From Krasilnikovozyma curviuscula (Eukaryota > Basidiomycota > Tremellomycetes > Cystofilobasidiales > Mrakiaceae), in contig MVAQ01000067.1 in NCBI GenBank assembly GCA_014825775.1, forward strand, positions 1-64,000: a DNA stretch of 64,000 nucleotides. The letters are read 5' to 3'. Numbering within the stretch: position 1 is the stretch's first letter; each line of letters opens with the position of its first letter. The translations under genes and the position numbers were made by a program. The notes under the pieces are model-generated. The model made no database searches. It saw nothing but the letters and a program-made list of their open reading frames with translations, and had not been told where the DNA came from. Below, piece by piece: positions 57,640 to 64,000 of this stretch.

Positions 57640-58598
57640 TTAGAACGATGCCCACTCTAGACTGAAAAATTCCACCTCCTCCTTCTCTTCGTCCCAAGAA
57701 CTGATCAAGTGCGCCTTCTTCGTTGCTGTGCCCAAACGACCCCACGCTACTAGTTGTATCGGTGTTATTGGGTGAGTGACAGATGGTAGAGATGTGGCTA
57801 CGAAATGCGAGTGGTACCGCAGGGAGTCACCTGTTCTTGACCAAAGACCTCTGTCAGCAGAGAAGCGGCCAAAAACTGGCCGACATTACTTACCTGGGTA
57901 GACCAGGAAATCTCCACCAAACCTCATACCAGGACCCAAGAAGTACCCTCTCTTCCACAGCGCCCTGAAAACCTCAACTTTCGCAACTTCCGTCGGTGTG
58001 TGTGGGTATGTCCAGACGTTTGATTCCTTTGCTGATTGAAGCGACGAATGAATAGCCGGACTATACCAGGGCAGCATTGACGAAGTTGCCGTCACTGTCA
58101 AGACTTGTCGTGCGGATTGAGGTAGGATGGGGGTGGGCTCAACTTCTTGAGTTGACGAATTTGCGTCTGTTGGCGTTTGCGCTGATGACTGCTGCTTCAA
58201 TAGAGCAAGCTGAGTTGCGGTCGGTGTATCATAAGAAGACGTATCATCTAAGATCTTCCCAATACCTGAAATTGAAGCGGAAGATTAGCCATTGGACAGC
58301 GACGGCTTTGTTGAGGACTAACCTTCAGAGACCATTATGACAACTTCTTCAGGCATCAGGGACAACGGTAACCCCAAGAATACATTCTGTTGCGATACTC
58401 CAGGTAGAGTCCCAACCAGAGTTCCCATGAAATGGTGCTTCACACGCAGATTTGCAACATCTGACTCGGCAAGTCGAGAATGATCAGATATCCGCTGGAA
58501 CAAAGCTAGAAGAATAGGAATAGCACACCTTGAGCTTCGAGTATATATGCTGATTTGGCTGATACGTTGATTGGCGTAAAATCTTGTTCTTCAGACAT
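57640..58598 (-). CDS. SEN34: tRNA-splicing endonuclease subunit Sen34
   Basis: Sen34 cuts the 3' splice site of intron-containing tRNA precursors in the Sen2-Sen15-Sen34-Sen54 complex. The spliced frame begins MSEEQDFTPINVSAKSAYIL, then after a 69-nt intron DVANLRVKHHFMGTLVGTLP and QQNVFLGLPLSLMPEEVVI. The catalytic C-terminal fold shows KRGYFLGPGMRFGGDFLVYP, GDSLRYHSHFVATSLPSV with the catalytic histidine, and WGRLGTATKKAHLISSWDEE with the lysine. It ends FFSLEWASF at 57640. The start at 58598 fits the family. It is head to head with ELP5, with 137 bp between start codons. Confidence 0.92.
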
Positions 58599-58735
58599 TG
58601 TGGATAAATTCAATTGCTTGAGCGTTTGCTTGTGAGAGCGAAAATTCTGCTGACCTGAGTGAGAGACCAACGGCCAATTGATGAAAACCTCTGATATCTT
58701 GCAAGAAAGAAGACTAAGAAAATAAAATCTGTAGG
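58599..58735. promoter_or_regulatory. Bidirectional promoter of SEN34 and ELP5
   Basis: Only 137 bp separate the two start codons, so both genes are probably driven from this segment. No named factor site is recognised. Confidence 0.55.
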
Positions 58736-60021
58736 ATGGATCTGTCGATTCCAACGTTCTTATCGTTGCCATCAGCTTCCTCATCCACCTCAAGTTCATC
58801 GACCTCAAACCTCCTCATAATTTCTCAACCCCATCCATCAGCACCTTCGCCTTACCCAGTTCTATCTCATGTACTGTCTCAAGCATCTCAGTCTGCTCCA
58901 GTGATCTATATACAGAGCTCTATCGAGCTTCAGAGGTTATCCAGAAGCAATACTGCGATTCAAACCTTGAATTTGCTCGATTGGGTTCCAGGTTTTGGAG
59001 ATGAAGACTGGGATAACGATAAGATCCTCGGTTCTTTGAAAACGCTCACTACAAAAGGTTCGTCTTCTTGGTTTGTTGAAGACCGTCTGCTCAAAATTCT
59101 GACGTTCAGCCTTTCTATCCTAGGAGACCCATCCGTTCCCGTAACGATCATAATGGATTCCCCTCACATCATCAGCTCCAATTTGAGATCAACATCTCTG
59201 TTTTTGGTTTTGGTCTCTCGCATACTGGCTCTATTAAAGAACCGCCACGGTACATAGCTCAGACCACCATCAAAACAAGGTCGATACTGACTGACTTTTT
59301 CGCTCTAGCATCGTCATTATTGGTAATCCCGATACTGAGCCTCTCTCCAACGAAGCCTTCCCCTCTCTTGTCTGGCCTCATTTCAACCTCAGTCTCAGCA
59401 TCGCTCGTCCACCTCACTCTGCACTCCTCCAAGCTCCTTCCTCACATCCACGAAAGCTACTTCCTCCTCCCACCCCCGACCGCAGACTCGCCTCCAACCC
59501 AGTTTTTTAACATCCTCCAGTCCAATTCTGTCCGCGGCGAAGCGACTTCAAGTCGCTCAGGTGGCGGAGGAGAGTGGGATGAAGACGGGATCATTGTGGA
59601 ATTTATCCAAAGAAAGAAGAGTGGAAAGGAGCAAATAACTAGGGGCTTAGAAGGATGCTTGTTTAGAAGTGGAAAGTGTGTTCTTGTCCCGTGGCAGAAG
59701 CTGAAGGGATTGGGTAAGTTGCTGCAGACGCGGCCTGAAGATGATGTAGTAGAAAAGGTTAGAACATGATCTTTAGTTTTTTCTTCTTCGCTACTGACTT
59801 TTGTTTCACTGGTGCAGCCAAAGGACACTCTTCCATCCTCAACGTTCTCTCTCTCGTTGACAGACCATCAAAGATCACAGCGCGCAGAGGTCGCAGTGCC
59901 CTACGCACATGAAGGAGAAGTTGGTGAGACTGGCAAAAACATGGGTGGTGGAATATACTACGAACCTGATGAAGGAGATGATGTGGACGATGATGATCCC
60001 GATGAGGACCTTAACTTCTAG
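58736..60021 (+). CDS. ELP5: Elongator subunit Elp5
   Basis: Elp5 forms the RecA-like Elp4-5-6 ring of Elongator, which modifies wobble uridines of tRNA. Three exons encode MDLSIPTFLSLPSAS, then LNLLDWVPGFGDEDWDND, PVTIIMDSPHIISSNLRST and, after an intron, SSLLVIPILSLSPTKPSPLL. Next comes EDGIIVEFIQRKKSGKEQIT. The last exon is diagnostic: TFSLSLTDHQRSQRAEVAVP then GGGIYYEPDEGDDVDDDDPD, ending EDLNF. This combination of a short SLTDxQR motif and an acidic DPDEDL tail is characteristic of Elp5. There is no Walker A, as expected for the family. The start at 58736 is the first ATG. Confidence 0.85.
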
Positions 60022-60403
60022 TAGACACGAGGAGGGGGTGCAGAGGGGTGCACCGAATCTTTACTACCTTTTGGGGCCATTTTTTTCCCTTGCAAGGGCG
60101 GATAAAGGCGAAACAATCATTGCATTCAGGCATTTGGGGTAGTGCACTCTGCGTTGGTGACAAGCTCTTTGAGAAGTCTCAAGCGCTACCATTTTATTTT
60201 CTCGCATCCAAAGAAGTTGATACGGATTGATGCACTGAAGCTATTTTCTTCGTTTCACACGCTCAAATGATGAATACAGAAAGTAACCACTAGGTCTTGC
60301 CAGATTCAAGCTCAGAAAAATTTCTGCGACACCCACACGCCAATGGATTCTATCATGCATCCACTTCAATTCAATGCCACCTCGCATTGCGATTATTATT
60401 AAC
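60022..60403. other. Convergent 3' region, no gene seen
   Basis: Between the ELP5 stop codon and the stop codon of the Vps3844-type gene. No supported feature. Confidence 0.5.
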
Positions 60404-61871
60404 CTAGTCTCTCTTGCTTCCAGCGACACTTCCGCCGCCAAGCACCGAAGGCAGGGGCTGATCAGCCGAGTAGAGCAAGCCGATAGACCCAGCAGAGAGT
60501 AACACAAGGAGACCAATGGTGAAGATGATCAGCACAAACGTACTGGAGATATCCTCCTTCTCGCACATAGTTCCGCTCCAGTTGATCCTCCCGCTCTTCT
60601 CAACCGTCGACCCACACGAGCATGTGTAGCAAGTCTTGCCCGCCTTGGTCGTTGGTCCACAGGTGCCGTGACCGGAGCACGCATTGGTCGCATTCGTGCA
60701 CGCAGAGAGAGAAGCGAAGCATGTCGTAGTGGAGAAGACGGAGCCGGGCAAGTGGGCGCCCGTGGTGTTCTTGGCCAAGATAGAGGCGTCGGAGGAGACG
60801 CGCTTTGAGTGGGAAGAGTGAGAAGGGTAGTGCTGGGTGGACTGGCCCGGTGGAGTAACGATGATGATGAAAGGGACCATGGATGCCTTCATCTGAATAA
60901 GGAGCGCGACAGAATAAAGTGGTGAAAAGGTCAGAGACTTCCACCTCGGCGCACAGCGAAGTTTGCAAGTCAAAGAAACGTACAGAGGAAATGGACGCCT
61001 GAACGACGTCTCTTCCAGCCTTATACTCGCTGGAGGAGACGGAAAGCCCCTCAAGTCCTTGGATGGAGATAGCTTCATACGAGGCAGAATGGGGTGAGGA
61101 AGGGTATGATGGAACGAGACCCTCGACCCATGAAGTCAACGCCGAGAGCTCAGAATGGAGAGCAGCGGCAGCTTCTAGAAAGGATCAGAAACAGCCATGA
61201 TGAGAATGCGAGTCAAATCAGCGAACAGCCTTGTCAAAAGATGTTAAGCGAGTTAGGACCCCCAGGAGGCAGTCGTACCAGAGGAATTCAGATCGAACAA
61301 ATCGAGCAAGAAGTTTGGAACCTTGATCTTAATGGACTTGATCGATTCGAGTACATGAGAGAGATACGTCTTTGCCTGGGCGAGGAAAGGTGCTAACAGA
61401 GACTTGACTGAAGCGGTTGAAGACAGTAGGAACGTTGGCGCTGAGAGGAGAGAGGTTGGGATGACATCTGCAGGTCCGTCGACACATAGAAAGTTAGTAC
61501 AAGCTGCAATCTCACTTGCAGGTTGTATTCTCATGGACTGCTCACCTTCTGGATCTTCGATTCCCTGGATGATCAGGACCTTTCCCTTGCCATCTTGCCA
61601 ACCTGTCTCCTCAAAGAGCGAGTGGTCCGTCAAGAGGTCGTCCCACTCATCGCTTCCTCCGTCTTCCATATCACTCAGTACTACATCCTTCGACGTTCCG
61701 AGATGGTGAGCAATCACTGCCTGGGCCTGATTTTCAGAGAGAACCAGAGGGGTGGATTTGGTAGGGGGACTTGGGTGCAGGTAGATTCGAGGGGCAGAGA
61801 AAGCTGCTTGAGATGCTGCATAAGCTGAACTCGACACCAGTGAGGCAGCCAGCAAGAGTGAGAGCTTCATT
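60404..61871 (-). CDS. Vps3844/DUF3844-type ER or vacuolar membrane protein
   Basis: A secreted-type N-terminus (MKLSLLLAASLVSSSAYAAS) sets the start at 61871. The lumenal part has low similarity. Near the C-terminus is the diagnostic cysteine-rich domain: TNACSGHGTCGPTTKAGKTC, then YTCSCGSTVEKSGRINWSGT and MCEKEDISSTFVLIIFTIG, which is the membrane helix. It ends GGSVAGSKRD. This EGF-like module followed by one helix is the family domain called DUF3844 or Vps3844, linked by name to vacuolar sorting. Function is otherwise unknown. Several introns are present; a helix near GHVLESIKSIKIKVPNFLL-type sequence (61310-61370) precedes the last third. Confidence 0.82.
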
Positions 61872-62344
61872 TTTTTTGGTGGATAGTATGGGCGTCTAAC
61901 GAGGTGTATGAGTGAACAGCCCATTGCCCGACGATCGGTCTGATGAGCAAGAAACGCAGCTGCAGCGCGGTACGATTTCGACCACGCATTTTGAAAATCA
62001 AAAATTATTTGTCCTTGGTGAGATTCGATAGATGGTCTAGCGAGTTTCAACAAAGTTTCCGACAAGCAAATTACATCCCATCTAGAGCCGCTGAGGTTTT
62101 TGATTAAGATAGAATAGTAAGGTACGTTTGTCGGTGTTTGCGAGCTGTTCGATGCGGAAAAATTCCGAGTAGTGAGGGCCAAGGGACCGAGTGCAGCACG
62201 CTGGTCGAACTGACGCCCTCGTTTAGCCTGCGAACCACCATCGACGCCCAGCTCAGGTACAGAAAGACTCCCGTCCTCTCATATTGATGGAACCTCACTG
62301 ATTTATTATTTATCACCCTGCTGCAAGCTCTCTTTTTCAGCACG
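61872..62344. promoter_or_regulatory. Divergent upstream region of the Vps3844-type and amidohydrolase genes
   Basis: These 473 bp separate two start codons. A TTTTTCAG acceptor-like sequence ends at 62340, just before the amidohydrolase ATG, so a 5' untranslated intron is possible. No gene seen. Confidence 0.4.
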
Positions 62345-64000
62345 ATGCTTAGGCTCAGCAAGGGAGTGGTTGTTCCTCCCCCTTCGTACTCCAAGATCCG
62401 ACTCGAAGATGAGACCGACGTCGAGTCTCTGGATCTCAAACGGGAGAAGCACAACACCAAGTCGGTGGGTAAGTATCTCCAGAATGTGGCCCTTGGAGTA
62501 GCAGCCGTCGTTGTGATCTCGCTCGTCGGCCTCAGCCACCGCTCGACAGCGTACAATCTCGCACCTTTCCCCTTCCCTCGACCAGTTCCTCCACCTTACA
62601 TCGACGAAGGACTCGCATTCTGTGACATCAATGCCATCGTACCTGGCCCTGCCCCCGATTTCCACTTGAGGACAAAGTCGGATCGCTTCGAAGAAGGCAC
62701 AGGCAGCTACCTGATCTTCAACGCGACCCTCTGGACCGGACAAGAGAATGCTACTGAAATTATTCATGAGGGTAAGATTCTTCTTGAAGGCGGTTTGATC
62801 AAGGCGATTGGTGGGTCTGAGGATGACTTCAGGGGCCTCATGGGCGAAGACGTTGAGGAAATCGTAAGAAACAAAGCCATCACTTCTTTTATAATTCCAG
62901 TAGCTTACAAACACTAAAATTTACTCGCACTCAGAACGCTTTCGGTTCCTGGGTCACCCCAGGTATCGTTGACGCGCATTCCCACGCAGGAGTCGGCTCC
63001 CTCCCAGGAACAGAGGGAACCAATGACGGTAACTCGCTCAAGAGCAATACCAATCCATACTTGAGATCACTTGATGGTTTCAATACCCATGACGCGGCCT
63101 TCGAGGTGAGTCAGCGTCATTAACGAAGAAACGACTTCTTGTGGGATAAATGCTCATCGCTCTATCTTGCCTTGGCAGCTCATCGTCGCTGGTGGTACTA
63201 CGACCAACCTGGTATTACCTGGCTCAGCTGATGCTATTGGCGGACAGGTGAGCTACTGCTATATGAATTGATGCGGAGTAGAAGTCTTGACTGACCAAAC
63301 GACTCGCTCTGTAACTCTCGCTCTTTCCTCTCACCCTCATTTCATCTGGCTCAGGCTTTTGTGTTTAAATTCAGAAAGACAAAGGAAAATACTCCGGAGA
63401 GTATGCTCGTCGAGTCTCCAGTAGGCATTATTTTTTTTTCGGCTTCGAAGGCGATCATCTTTATTGAACTTGTATCCAACATTTTATCTTCATCACAGTT
63501 CGAGAGTACTGTTAACTCATCCTCTGGAGCAGGAACTGGCTGGAAACGAAACCAGTAATCATCTCTCTTCCATGTTCGACAGAGGCAAGCGCACCTACTG
63601 ACTGTCATTTCTTATCTCACTTCTCTCAGCGCGCATCAAAGACACATGAAGCACGCATTCGGAGAGAACCCCTCGCGAGTGTACGCTGGTACCCGTACGT
63701 CTTCTTCTCTCGGCTGTCCCGCTCCCCCCTTTCGAAACCCATACTCACATTCAGTCTTTGCGCGACGGCACAGGAATGGATACCCTCTGGGATTTCCGTA
63801 GAACCTACAAAGCCGGACAGGATATCAAGCTTGCACAGGATCACTGGTGTGATGTCGCGTCCAATACAAGCCGTGCCACCGAGTGGGCGGCTTTGGGGCC
63901 GTACCCAGAGAGCAGCCTCGATCTGGAGGCGATTGTTGATATCTTGAGGCACAAGACGAAGCTGAATGTTCACTGTGCAAGTTTAATCTGCTGGACTCGC
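62345..64000 (+). CDS. Membrane-anchored amidohydrolase, 3' end beyond the window
   Basis: The start at 62345 gives a basic cytosolic N-terminus (MLRLSKGVVVPPPSYSK) and one membrane helix (NVALGVAAVVVISLVGL) at about residues 47-63, so a type II membrane protein. The lumenal part begins with an amidohydrolase-type beta domain (SYLIFNATLWTGQENATEII, KILLEGGLIKAIGG). Then comes SWVTPGIVDAHSHAGVGS, whose HSH supplies the first metal ligands, and FELIVAGGTTTNLVLPGSAD. Later exons give HMKHAFGENPSRVYAGT and MDTLWDFRRTYKAGQDIKLA. The frame is open at the window end (LRHKTKLNVH). The fold is that of imidazolonepropionase or N-acetylglucosamine-6-phosphate deacetylase relatives, but I cannot name the substrate. 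It has several introns of about 60-120 nt. Confidence 0.8.

Noticed and set aside
58519..58541. 23-nt intron in SEN34 (GTGTGC to the first TAG)
   Set aside because: Too short for a spliceosomal intron and gives no family match. Using the GTCAG 46 nt further restores DVANLRVKHHF exactly as in Sen34.

Overview
The window is nuclear DNA from a filamentous or yeast-like fungus, most likely a basidiomycete. It is gene-dense, with 26 supported protein genes in 64 kb. Nearly every gene is broken by several short introns, mostly about 50-100 nt, with GTGAGT/GTAAGT-type donors and CAG/TAG acceptors. Coding starts and splice sites were worked out by reading across introns and checking frame. The high intron density and the style of the proteins fit Basidiomycota (Tremellomycetes-like is my guess), but I cannot fix the species.

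Layout, left to right: BUB2 (mitotic-exit GAP, minus) diverges from a DUF1308 protein (plus). RPN6 (minus) and RPN7 (plus), two lid subunits of the 26S proteasome, lie head to head. A GC-rich gap and a long AUG-free leader precede a 1465-residue glutamine-rich regulator that resembles the Medusa/MedA family. PPCS (coenzyme A synthesis, minus), an unassigned basic protein (plus) and a single-pass membrane protein (minus) follow. Next come a secreted GH27 alpha-galactosidase (plus), a ferric-reductase-type flavocytochrome with large disordered insertions (minus), a candidate PEX26/PEX15-like tail-anchored protein (minus), and a D-2-hydroxyacid dehydrogenase (plus). RPT3 (proteasome ATPase), UAP1 (UDP-GlcNAc, chitin precursor) and pyrroline-5-carboxylate reductase form a run of plus-strand genes.

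The right third holds a Zn2Cys6 transcription factor (minus), an ABM-domain protein (minus), ADA2 of SAGA (plus), a small acidic protein (minus), a GT61/DUF563 glycosyltransferase (minus), a secreted aspartic protease (minus) and a SulP sulfate permease with STAS domain (plus). SEN34 (tRNA splicing endonuclease, minus) lies head to head with ELP5 (Elongator, tRNA wobble modification, plus). A Vps3844-type membrane protein (minus) and the 5' part of a membrane-anchored amidohydrolase (plus, cut by the window end) complete it.

Most of the content is core housekeeping. I saw no transposon, CRISPR array, rRNA or tRNA gene. The points most worth a second look are gene-structure features: microexons that carry catalytic or metal-binding residues (BUB2, the Zn2Cys6 factor, the RPT3 C-terminus), two functionally matched divergent pairs (RPN6/RPN7 and SEN34/ELP5), the AUG-free spliced leader, and an in-frame alternative first exon for PPCS.
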